A DNA stretch of 21,196 nucleotides from Isoetes engelmannii (lineage: Eukaryota > Streptophyta > Lycopodiopsida > Isoetales > Isoetaceae). The translations under genes were made by a program, and so were the position numbers. Shown piece by piece: positions 1 through 9,200 of this stretch (position 1 is its first letter; each line of letters opens with the position of its first letter). The DNA lies in contig JAANSK020271380.1 of NCBI GenBank assembly GCA_011763485.2, positions 1 through 21,196 on the forward strand, read 5' to 3'. The notes under the pieces are model-generated. The model was given only the letters and a program-made list of their open reading frames with translations, ran no database searches and was not told the origin of the DNA.

Positions 1-20
1 GGGAGTATGATTTTTGGGAG

Positions 21-43
21 TTTTTTTTTTTTTTTTTTTTTTT
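21..43 (-). repeat. 23-nt A tract (minus strand) after an AATAAA signal
   Basis: On the minus strand, AATAAA at 68-63 is followed by 19 nt and then 23 consecutive A residues (43-21). This spacing is what a reverse-transcribed, polyadenylated RNA leaves at its insertion site. A chance A tract next to a normal gene end is the alternative. I did not find a clear target-site duplication. Confidence 0.55.
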
Positions 44-94
44 GAAGGACGAAAGCAAAGAGTTTATTAATCAGCAATAAGCAGTACAAACTGT

Positions 95-457
95 ATGTGT
101 CTCATTAACTGTGTAGGCACACGAAAGAGCCACCCGGGGATGTGGCCTTTTAACTCAGAGAAGGTGAGGCCAGGTCAAGAAGCTACCATGTTTGGGAGAG
201 TCCCTGCAGAGAGGATAGAGGAGGAGGTTGAAGAAGATGAGGGGTCTAATGAAGATGATGGGGATTGGGCTGAGTTCAACATGGATGATGTGCAACAACT
301 ATGGGAACAAATGCCAGGCCTCTGTGTAGGTGATGTGCAGCAACAAGTGGGGCAAGTTGAACAACACACAGTTCAAAATGAGGTCAAGGACATAGAAGCA
401 CATGCTGGCCTAGGTCCTCATGTGAAGCAACATACTACCACTGGGTCGGGGACATAG
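95..457 (+). CDS. Acidic hypothetical ORF, possible transposase C-terminal fragment
   Basis: This 120-codon open frame contains HPGMWPFNSEKVRPG, followed by an E/D-rich stretch and FNMDDVQQLWEQMPGL. The G-W-P-F-N pattern recalls the (A)GIWPFNP segment near the C terminus of pogo/Tigger-type DDE transposases, and such tails are often acidic. The resemblance is a single short motif, so the assignment is weak. The end of the ORF lies in a 62-bp direct repeat. It overlaps the downstream part of the minus-strand unit, so at most one of the two is likely to be expressed. Confidence 0.25.
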   Translation: MCLINCVGTRKSHPGMWPFNSEKVRPGQEATMFGRVPAERIEEEVEEDEGSNEDDGDWAEFNMDDVQQLWEQMPGLCVGDVQQQVGQVEQHTVQNEVKDIEAHAGLGPHVKQHTTTGSGT

Positions 458-472
458 AAGCACATGCTGGCC
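388..472. repeat. 23-bp direct repeat, 62 bp apart
   Basis: The sequence beginning GGACATAGAAGCACATGCTG occurs at 388-410 and again at 450-472 with identical bases. It is a local direct repeat of unknown role. Confidence 0.85.
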
Positions 473-541
473 CTGGCACCAGTGAATTTTGGTGTTAGCC
501 TCTGTCCCTGCACTTTGGAAGATTCTTGATGTCATTGAGGA

Positions 542-1181
542 TTAAGTACTCTTGACCTTCCACAATGATCGGGTTAGACTTGTGATGCCGAGGTCCAAGG
601 GTGGTTCTACCCAGAGGGTCTGGAGGTCTTGGTCGAACCATTGGATGTCCCTCTCCACTTCTCGGCGTTCGTCCTCTGGGTCTTCTTCAATTAGATCTTC
701 TACATCCTCCTCATCTTCGTCGTCTTCTTCCTCTTCCTCTTGATCTGACTCCTGTGGTTGTCTATAATGAAGAAGAAGGCGTGCTTCTACCGTGGAGTCT
801 AGGGACTGAACATTCATAGGCTAAATTGAGGGTTTACCTAGAATTGTATCGGCCTTGTAGTAGAGGTAGAGGGAAAGTGTTGTATTGTAGGAGAAGTACC
901 TTCTCCTCTTGGAAGTAGTGCACATGTAATCAGGTATGCTGCATGCCCTGTCAGCTATCTTGCTCCTAATGCCAGGTATGTGGCTCAAGGATTGCTCCAT
1001 AATGAGGCTAGGCACAAAGTATCCTATGAAAGGTGGGAGGTCTTGCAAGTGGGGTCCTACTTGCTGCTAGAGTGGCAGGCAGATCAAACTCCTTCTGGAA
1101 AACACTATAGACCTAGTTGGCATCTAGTTGAGCTACATGAGGTGAGGCGTTGTACCAAGCAATGAAGGTCCTGGGTGCCAT
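542..1181 (-). pseudogene. Decayed minus-strand gene with acidic C-terminal region, unknown family
   Basis: An ATG at 1181-1179 in a strong context (AACATGGC) opens MAPRTFIAWYNASPHVAQLD, which meets a TAG after 22 codons. The same frame then continues (VYSVFQKEFDLPATLAA). Coding character next moves to another frame, ending at 821 and containing IRSKIADRACSIPDYMCTTS. The sequence then continues as a highly acidic segment (817-542) with runs of E and D and the tail WFDQDLQTLWVEPPLDLG. One stop and at least two frame changes, or a 39-nt gap too short for a normal intron, separate the parts. I recognise no domain. A TATA box lies upstream and a poly(A) signal far downstream on the same strand. 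Confidence 0.4.
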
Positions 1182-1294
1182 GTTGAAGATGGAGCTGGGG
1201 ATATCAAACAGATCTTGAAGTGCCTAAGGAACTTGAGAAACCGCCTTGGAGACAAGAGCAAGTGACAATGTGCAAATGGGGAGGTCTATGCGTG

Positions 1295-1302
1295 TATTTA
1301 TA
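1295..1302 (-). promoter_or_regulatory. TATA box TATAAATA for the 1-1310 minus-strand unit
   Basis: TATAAATA on the minus strand lies about 115 nt upstream of the well-placed ATG at 1181 and is followed about 30 nt later by a C/T-rich stretch (CTTGCTCTTGTCTCC) suitable as a plant transcription start. Inferred from position and motif only. Confidence 0.4.
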
Positions 1303-1309
1303 GACAAAT

Positions 1310-1955
1310 CCTAATTTTCAAAATTTTAGGGTTTGGCCAAGTTGGTCGATTTGGGTTGCTGTTGGACATTGTTGGACCTTATTGAGATTCTAATGATCCA
1401 AATGCAACAATTTCATGTGATTTGGAGTTGGAATGGTCAAGTTATGAGACTCAAATTTGACATGAGTTAGGGTGCGCCAGAAGGTCACTAGAATTATTCT
1501 AATGGTGCTCTCGCGCACGCTAACCCATATGGGCCTTGGTTTGAGGTCTATTATCAGGTACTAAGAATACACTGGTTCACATGGACATAGGGTTAAGCCT
1601 AATACGTATATGTCACAGCATCATATATGCAAAGTATGCTAAAGTACTTTTGGTTTATGGCTAAGTTGAACTATCTATTTGCTTGAAATGTTTTTGGGGT
1701 TTTTGGTTGATGCCGATGTACCCTTTTTTTCAGCGTTGCCGCGCATAACCCTAGGTATATATTCTCATGGGTTTTATATGCAAGGTCAATCCTATGGAGT
1801 TAGGTGTCTTTTAAAATATATGGAACTCGTCCTAAAGCTAAGTTGAGAATTATTATTTATTAATGCGTTACCAACCCTCCAGTTTGTAGTTGTTAGTGAA
1901 AGCAATTATTGCTTGTTTGATGTCAACTAAGTAAGACAAACAATTGTTTACACTT
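1310..1955. other. Intergenic stretch with no recognisable gene
   Basis: AT-rich sequence with short GC-richer islands around 1500 and 1740. No open frame with coding character, RNA gene or clear repeat was seen. An AATAAA on the minus strand at 1861-1856 is about 100 nt past the stop of the ORF at 1963-2286 and may be its poly(A) signal. Confidence 0.5.
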
Positions 1956-1962
1956 AAAAGAA

Positions 1963-2286
1963 TCATATATTGGAAAAAATTTCAATATCTAGTTCAATTT
2001 TGGATTCTGGACGTATCTCCACTCCAAGTAACCTTAAGGTTTCATACCACTCTCCAAAAACTCTCAAAGCCCAAATTAGATGTTTAATATTCACTTGCAT
2101 CCCATCATTCCCCAATACAACATTGTTTGCGACATCTTCCAATTTGCATTTCCAATCCTCCACCTCTTCTAAGAATTGAAAATATTCATCAAAATCATCA
2201 TCAAATAGTGGGAAGGCATGTCCATCTCTAAAGAATCGTGCCACACGTTTTGGGTAGGAATCCCATGAAATATTCACCATCACCAT
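1963..2286 (-). CDS. Small acidic hypothetical protein, 107 aa
   Basis: An ATG-initiated frame of 107 codons in AT-rich surroundings. The peptide is aromatic and acidic: FPLFDDDFDEYFQFLEEVED, then a K/E/D segment and an amphipathic C-terminal half containing HLIWALRVFGEWYETLRLLG. I recognise no family. Balanced composition and a downstream AATAAA (1861-1856, minus strand) favour a real or recently decayed coding segment, perhaps one exon or a transposon-derived fragment. The opposite-strand frame at 1970-2179 is a shadow. Confidence 0.35.
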   Translation of the reverse strand: MVMVNISWDSYPKRVARFFRDGHAFPLFDDDFDEYFQFLEEVEDWKCKLEDVANNVVLGNDGMQVNIKHLIWALRVFGEWYETLRLLGVEIRPESKIELDIEIFSNI

Positions 2287-2341
2287 CTACATTACGAAAA
2301 TGATGTTTCATCTTTTTTCATGTCACCAAAAAGGCATGGCC

Positions 2342-2481
2342 TTGGCCTTCTTTGTTTTAAACGAAAGAACTTATTGTATATGCAATTCACTTATACAAAA
2401 TAAAACCAACATTGGCCTTCTTTGTTTTAAACGAAAGAACTTTATGTATATGCAATTTACATATACAAAATGTAGCCAACA
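2342..2481. repeat. Tandem duplication, about 70-bp unit, two copies
   Basis: Units starting TTGGCCTTCTTTGTTTTAAA occur at 2342 and 2412. Each continues with ACGAAAGAACTT and a TGCAATT(C/T)AC element. The copies differ at only a few sites. Confidence 0.85.
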
Positions 2482-2539
2482 CTATTATATAAAAATTCTA
2501 CTTTGGTTCACTCAAGCTTGTGTTCGAAGTTAAAACTCA

Positions 2540-3600
2540 CTAAAACTTTGTGTTTTAAGTTAAACTTTGGCAATTTATGTTTTTGTTAATATGGTGCATT
2601 TGAGTCAAGTTGTATGGTTGAGACGTTGAGTTTAGTTTAAAGTGAGCAAATTATTTCTGATTGGGCAATCAAAGTTTCAATGTAAACCACCTTCACTTTA
2701 CTTAGTATGTGTGCCTCGAGATAAACTTTGATGACCTACATCAACAACACAAACAATTAATATTGTTCAAGTACTTTCAAATAGATGCAAATCACATTCA
2801 AATGCTTTCAAATAAATGCAAAATAAACTTAGATCCTAACAATCATGTATCCCATTTCATATTTCCATGATGCAAGAGGCAGAACTCTACAGGGTTGCAC
2901 ATAAATTTATGTTAAACACATAAAGGTAATTTTTGAATCATTGGAACGGTTTCAATATGTTGCTTATATATGCATGATACAACTTCAGGAATATGACACG
3001 TTCAGGAAATTGTAACTCAATGCAACAATACTCAACCCTTAAAGGATGTAGGATACCTATTCCAGCAGTTTTTTTGTTTGTGTCAGATGCAGAGCTCCAC
3101 ACTTCAAAGATCGTTTGCACCCTATTGAAATGCAGACGGATTTTTGCACGTTTTGATAAAAGGAAAATATCAAATTCGATAGAAGGAGAAACTGGAAGAT
3201 GTTTAACATGACACAAAATGATCTATCAACATGAATCAGCACAGCGCAAACAATAGATATGACATATATATTGGTTGGATTATTGGAAAAAAAGAATAAG
3301 TCCTTGTCAACAGCCCAACAGCTCTGAGAGTTGCAGCAATTTATGATCCAACTAAAAGCTTTAATGATAGAGAATAGTCATGGAAAAAGCTCGGGCAGAA
3401 CCCAGCTCTGAACAATCATGGAAGAAGCTCATAGATCTGAAGGTATACGGATGCAATAATTCCTCAAAAAAGATCTCCGCTCCATCTATATTTTGCTAAA
3501 GTGTTCAAAGAAAGAAGGAATAAAAATATATTAAGCTCTCCTTTTGGATTTGTATGTGTTGCTGAAGGCTGGAAAAAGAACAGAGTGGTTGTTCTAGAAC
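2540..3600. other. Intergenic, AT-rich, no recognised gene
   Basis: Both strands have open frames at about 2938-3216, but these overlap each other, match nothing I know, and the minus one begins at TTG. I see no RNA gene or strong repeat. It may hold 3' parts of a minus-strand gene starting near 3856, but I could not join exons. Confidence 0.4.
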
Positions 3601-3610
3601 AGAGAGGCTA

Positions 3611-3858
3611 TCAAGATAAAGCAGAACATGAGAAATAGGCTTGACGTACGACTTGGGCCTGAAACCTGGAATCATTTAGAAACATGAAGAAATAATGGGC
3701 GTGGGCATCCGGGTCCATTTGGACATAACGCAATCCGGCTATTCTGTTATTTGTGGCAACAGAGACCACCACCAACACATGCAAGAAACAGCGGCAGAAA
3801 TTAGTAAAATGCTCTTCCCAAAATCGATGATCTCCACAAAGGGCCTGCTCCAAAACAT
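3611..3858 (-). CDS. Possible minus-strand gene fragment with upstream TATA box
   Basis: A minus-strand TATATAAG at about 3889-3882 is followed by an ATG at 3858-3856 that opens MFWSRPFVEIIDFGKSILLI, a short hydrophobic frame ending at a TAG near 3742. A second frame across the same bases is open through 3611 but has no ATG there; it includes HVLVVVSVATNNRIAGLRYV. Composition is closer to coding than the flanks. I recognise neither product, and the gene, if real, is probably spliced. Treat this as a coding-like island with a promoter-like motif. Confidence 0.25.
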
Positions 3859-4142
3859 GAATCGCTCCAAGTTCACAGGGCTTATATACTGATCCTATCA
3901 AAGATAGAACCTAAGAAAATTGCTCAAAAATTTACCTGGAGCTTGAAGCTATGCTATGCCGTCGGCGAGATCGATGCGAGAACCTACGGCGAGCATAAAG
4001 AAAATCTCTACCTTCCATCTCCACCTCCCATCAATCCACATCTTCCCGACCGTCTAAGAATCGCTTCGATGCACAAAAGTCTACAGGCGTTCATTCAGCA
4101 TAATTTTAATATATTCCAAGATAGGAACGGATCTAAATCCTC

Positions 4143-4266
4143 CGTTCATCCCTCCCAAATACAACCTAGGACTGCCCCTCGGGCAACCCAAAAAATTGCA
4201 TTGTCGTTCATCCCTCCCAAATACAACCTAGGACTGCCCCTCGGGCAACCCAAAAAATTGCATTGT
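4143..4266. repeat. Exact 62-bp tandem duplication
   Basis: Two adjoining 62-bp units, each starting CGTTCATCCCTCCCAAATAC and ending in TTGCATTGT, are identical by eye (4143-4204 and 4205-4266). Identity of both copies points to a recent duplication or an assembly artefact. Confidence 0.9.
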
Positions 4267-4371
4267 CTCCAGCACTAGCGTTTCGTCGAAAGTGCTACTT
4301 GCGTGCAAAAGGTTTGCATTGTCTCGAGCACTAGGGTTTTGTCGAAAGAGCTACTAGCGCGCAAAAGGTAA
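4260..4371. repeat. Diverged 56-bp tandem duplication next to the exact one
   Basis: Units starting GCATTGTCTC at 4260 and 4316 share GAGCACTAG, GTCGAAAG, GCTACT and GCAAAAGGT blocks with several substitutions. The unit begins inside the end of the preceding 62-bp duplication, so two duplications of different age overlap. Confidence 0.8.
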
Positions 4372-4543
4372 GCAAGAATTCGCTTACCTATTCCTCAAAA
4401 TCCACACAGGACACATGAAAACTTCAAATTAACACCAAAGGAAAACACGATCCAACCATGATATTTTTGGGGTGGAACTTCACATGTCATTATCGATTTT
4501 GCTGTAGGAGAATAATCCAAGATGAGCAGGGCAAGAAAAGAAC

Positions 4544-4549
4544 TTTATT
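4544..4549 (-). terminator. TAF4 poly(A) signal AATAAA
   Basis: A canonical AATAAA lies on the minus strand about 82 nt after the TAF4 stop codon, in a T-rich 3' UTR. It is the only such hexamer I noticed close downstream of the stop. Confidence 0.6.
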
Positions 4550-4630
4550 GAAGCAGATTCTGTACAATACATTTTTTAATGTCCTGTTTCTAAACATTTC
4601 GTCAAAATTCCGTCTTCTTTTATACATAGT

Positions 4631-6283
4631 TCAGTTCCTTTCGTATAATCGAGGAAGCACGGAAGATCTTGACAGTGTTGGTTCAAGTTCAACACAAGCA
4701 ATCAGGTCCTTTAATGTAATGCTTCGAGAAACTTTTGCAGGCTGAGGAAGAGAACGTCTGGAAAGAGGACGTCCATGAACTTGCCCATAACCTTCCGTAA
4801 AGAAAATAAAATATCCATCATGAGCATCCAAACAGCCACATTCTTGAAAGAAGATACCCTTACCAGAAACCTTGACCATATTAGAACTACCCTCAACCTC
4901 CATTCTGTTAACAGGTACTGAAGAATCTGGCTCAATGTTGGCTGCCCCTTTTTCCTGGTCCCTTGTAGCAGGTCCATTTGTTACCACTAGTTACAACATA
5001 AAATCACAATCAGTATATTCTAACAGCAGAACAGGTTGGCATTTAAACTCACCTGTATCCCCTTGTCGTCTTTGCCTGCCTTGTTCAGCCATCATCTGCC
5101 ATTTAAGTAGCATATCATCTCCTCCAACTGCTGCTCTAGTAACCAAATTTGCAGCATTTGTCCGCATCTTGTCGTCATCTTGATGCTGTAATTAAAAAGT
5201 TGGTTGCAGTGTAAATATAACTTCTTTCTTTGTATAACACTGAGGTCCCACTACCTTTGCAACCTTTGCTGTTGTTTCTTTTCCATCAGCACCTAATCCC
5301 TTGTCCATCCGCTGTTGAACAAGAAGCATAATGAGAATAACCAAAACCATGCCTCATTGTACAACGCATTCTAATGATACCAATTGGTACCTTTCTAGAA
5401 GAGGATGCAAATAAATAATTGATTCTACTTGAACTTACATTTCGGTTGAATACACCCTTCTGCTTACCTCATTTAACCTTAACCTTTCACTTTCTTCTGC
5501 CTGTTTCTTTTGCATCAGCTCATTTGCCTGTTTCACTATAAGGTTGACCTCATTGCGAACATTTGTAGTCTGCTTAATTTCGTGTTTATTCTTCTCGACA
5601 TCATGATGCTGCATATATGAATAATCAGGACTAGAAAAGCTTAAACACAAGTCAACATCATCTTTTTACCTGCTTCGATATTTTTACTAGTTTGTACATC
5701 ATCCTCCATAGATACTCCTCCACAGACTAATGAACATGTCAAATGACGAGAAGGCAGTGGCAAAATGAGATTATCTGATGTAGCGCATAAACATGCCATA
5801 CTTCATAGAACAAGACCTACCACAGACAAACACCGTTCTGCATCTTCATTGACACCCTTTATGCCCGACTTCCTTGCTGCAAATATTCATTATTCCACTA
5901 ATGAATGGTCATATTCCACAATATGCAAGCTATAAGAGCGGAAAATAACTGAAAGAAGCAAACTGACTTGTGATCAACAACACATACTCACCTATAGCAT
6001 TCAGTTTGGCACGGAGGGGTCCCTTCTCAAGAAAGAACCTGTCTTCTTCTTCCTGAACATATCTTTTTATAGCTTCAGTTGAACGTACTTCTGTCCTTGG
6101 ACCAGCCAACAGTTGTTCCTCCTCTTCCTAAACCAACCTTAAGGCGTTAAATATTTGTTGATAAGAAACTTCAGAAAAGGTGAAGACAACAGTACTCTGA
6201 GATTCACTCCACTGACAGCTGTCACGTCATTCAGTTGTTCAATACTCTGCTGTGGATCAGAGCCAATCATCTTCTGCTTTTTG
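4631..6283 (-). other. TAF4: TAF4 exons 7-15 encoding the conserved C-terminal domain
   Basis: The C-terminal domain of TAF4 forms a heterodimeric histone fold with TAF12. Diagnostic stretches visible here are [17 protein letters not shown] (exon 7), [20 protein letters not shown] (exon 8), [11 protein letters not shown] (exon 9), [19 protein letters not shown] (exon 10), a charged coiled-coil-like exon 11, [18 protein letters not shown] (exon 13) and a final [18 protein letters not shown] (exon 15). Order and spacing match plant TAF4 proteins. Exons are short (56-149 nt) and introns compact. The last intron (4863-4780) is 84 nt, a multiple of three, and free of stops. Confidence 0.9.
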
Positions 6284-9200
6284 CTATATAAAGAGAAAAA
6301 TGATATATTAGAACCTCCCTTCGATGGTGTGGAATGGCTTTTTGCATTCAACCAACCTGGGAGGTTGTCCCCCAGAGAAATCATCAGCAGGTTTCTTTTG
6401 CCCAATTGACTTCTGTGGATTTTGCAAAACTGCATTCAATGATGCTAAGGATGCAGACAAACCAGTGATGCTCTTCCCTTGACCTGCTATGTTGTCAATC
6501 ATAGACCCATTACCAAATGCTGTCATATGTGATGCTGAACTCAAGATGGCTGCACCACCAGTTGTTCCTGGCAAAACAGCAGAATCTAGCAAAGAAGATC
6601 TGCCACCTGGTACTATTATCTGCAGAAGTTAACAGAAAAAAATATTTATAATCCAATCAACCAAGAACAGTAAGTGGATACAATATAAGAGACAGAAGAA
6701 GCAAAAGTTCGTGCCTAATGGCCCCATCACGCCAGAAACTTAAGTCAGCAAGCATTCAATTAGGCATTGTGTTCCCTAAAGAATGAGATCCCAAGCCTTT
6801 GAAGAAAATGTACTTATAAGCTTTTGTTCAATGTAATATAACTAATATTTTCTTCACAAGGTTTTGTAGAATAGAATGGATCCATGAAAGTGTATATTGG
6901 AAATATTTATTAGCAAAAAACGTAGTCTACACACTATAAAGAACAATTTTAGTAAGAAAGTGAGAAATAACTTAAACATTCCTCCATTTGCATGAATACT
7001 CATCAGAGCTCTAATGTCCCTATTATGTTACTTAAGACACCTTCCTGTAAAAGAGAAAACATTGTCATGATACGATGTTGCATTCTCACCTGCTGCGACG
7101 CAGACACCATTTGCTGCTTTGAAACATTCAGTGGTTGCTGGTTGCCTTTAAAATCATCTTCAGGACAAGCATCATGGGTGATGGTATGCACGTGGGAGCC
7201 CTGTGACCACTGGTTATGAGAGAGATTGATTTCAACTGTGTCTTTCTTTACTACTGATGAGGTTGTCAGTGAAATGGATACAGCTGGTTGTGTTTGAGTT
7301 TGGGCTATGATCTGGACCTTCCTTGAAATTTCCTCTTCAAGTACCTTCTTAATTTTCACATCAGCTTCAGACTTAATCTTCTGACTCACTTCAAAAGGTA
7401 CAGATTGAGAAAGTACTTGATTTCCACCATTCGTTTGCAAGTGTGAAGAAGCTTGCACAGCCAAATGGAATGAAGTGCTTGACATTTGATGATCTTGTGC
7501 TGAACATGATGAAATTGGTACAATGTCAATTTCTTGCTTTGCTACAGATTTTGCAGTTGTTGCTTTCTCGGTTGTTTGCATCTCCTGTGCTGTCTCTTGG
7601 AAATGCATAGAACTTTGAGTTTGAGTTTGACTTTCTTTCTCTGATGCGTCTTGTACTTGTGATGTGCGCGACTGAGAGGCATCCTGGTAGAAATCAGAGA
7701 AAACGTAACCTTTAACAACGTTCTAAATACTGGCATGCGACTCAAAAAAATGATGACCTCTAATAAAATAAAAAACAGAGCTCAATACAATGTACATCAT
7801 AACAACAGCATTCAATAAAATCCATTGGAGCAAAAATTAAAGACAGTGCAACAGACTGGAAAAGATATGTGTATGCCACTGGCTATACATAGTGGATCCT
7901 CATAAAAATGAAACAGCTTTTTAAACTTAATTTAAAGTTTAAGGTTTGTGTTTAAAATCATAACATAAAAACAATAGCGTGCTGGCTATACATACTGGAT
8001 CCTCATGAAATTGCAACAGATGTTTAACTTAATTTAGAGTTTCGGTTTGTGTTTAAAATCATAACATACAACAAATAGCGTCATACGTGAAGAAACCCAA
8101 GAGTTTTCACACTGGCTTCCTACAGACTTGTTTCTACTTCAGGCTAATATTAAAGACCATTTGGATGTTATTTAATGCCCTTCCTTTATAAAAACACTTT
8201 TTACTCTAAAAAGTAACTAGAAAAGAGATTGAGAAAGTAACTCTATAGCACAAAACAAATTTCATAGATCTTATAATTGCTACAAGAATCACCTGCATTG
8301 CTTTAATTGCTCTCCAAAGAACTGGCTCTCCAGTAATTACTCTAACTGTGCGAACAAATTCATCCTGAGATATTTGAGAGGTCTGTATGCATGCAAAACT
8401 ACATCAAAAATTACATCACGCTTACAATTCCATACACATTAAATTAGATTTCCGTTTCCATATTGCAAAAGCTAAAAATAGAGCCAGTGAGTGGTGAGGT
8501 TATATCCAAAATAGTCTTAAAAAAATCTCTTTTAGACATTCTCTTGCTCCTCGTTTAGTTACTAAAGACCCATGGGCCTGAGTTTCCTTAATAGCTTGAT
8601 GACTTATTGAGTGCATACAAGAACCTCTAATCACTTCATTTGTTCATTCAGTCAAATTAAAGTGGAATGTCCCCCAACTGCATGTCCAAATTATTTCATT
8701 AAAATGGACGTCTCCTTGGAATAAGGGTAGGTGGGAGGGGAAGGGGGTAGAATGCTGTTGCTATAAGACCATGGCAATCGGTCCGTGGCTGTAAGTAAAT
8801 GCCATGTAGAATGCTTATTTTAGTAATGCATAGGTTGCAATCTTAGCAGAGCTACCTTTTGCAGCTTCATGCAGGTCAAGAATTTGAGAAATTGAATGGA
8901 ACTCTCCTATTTGAAACGATTAGGATTTATCTTGGCGCTGATATTGCAATCATGAGCTCCTCATCTGCGCAAGGTCTTAAAAATGCTTCATGCCATGAAA
9001 GCATTCTCCAGGGGTCCAGATAATAACAATTGGAGGCACACGAAAATATGAACATCTGATTGAATAATCAATTCGAAAGTCAGAGCCTGAAATATGATAT
9101 GTAACCTGTGTGATAGAGATTTTATCACAGATACTCCCAAGTAGACAAGGCACTTAAAATATCATAGACATTTTGATAGAAGGAATCACTTTCTGAATAT

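Noticed and set aside
95-817. Inverted duplication of acidic segments on opposite strands (FNMDDVQQLWEQ versus FDQDLQTLWVE)
   Set aside because: The peptide resemblance is short and the DNA alignment is weak; shared acidic composition explains it.
3057-3242. Overlapping open frames on both strands near 2938-3242
   Set aside because: They are mutually overlapping, some lack an ATG, and show no recognisable motif or splice support.
4757-4863. Alternative acceptor TTTCCAG for TAF4 exon 15
   Set aside because: Using AG at 4759-4758 would put the conserved C-terminal sequence out of frame; the acceptor at 4781-4780 keeps it.
6992-7219. Plus-strand open frame over TAF4 exon 5
   Set aside because: It is antisense to a well-supported exon and has no coding character of its own.
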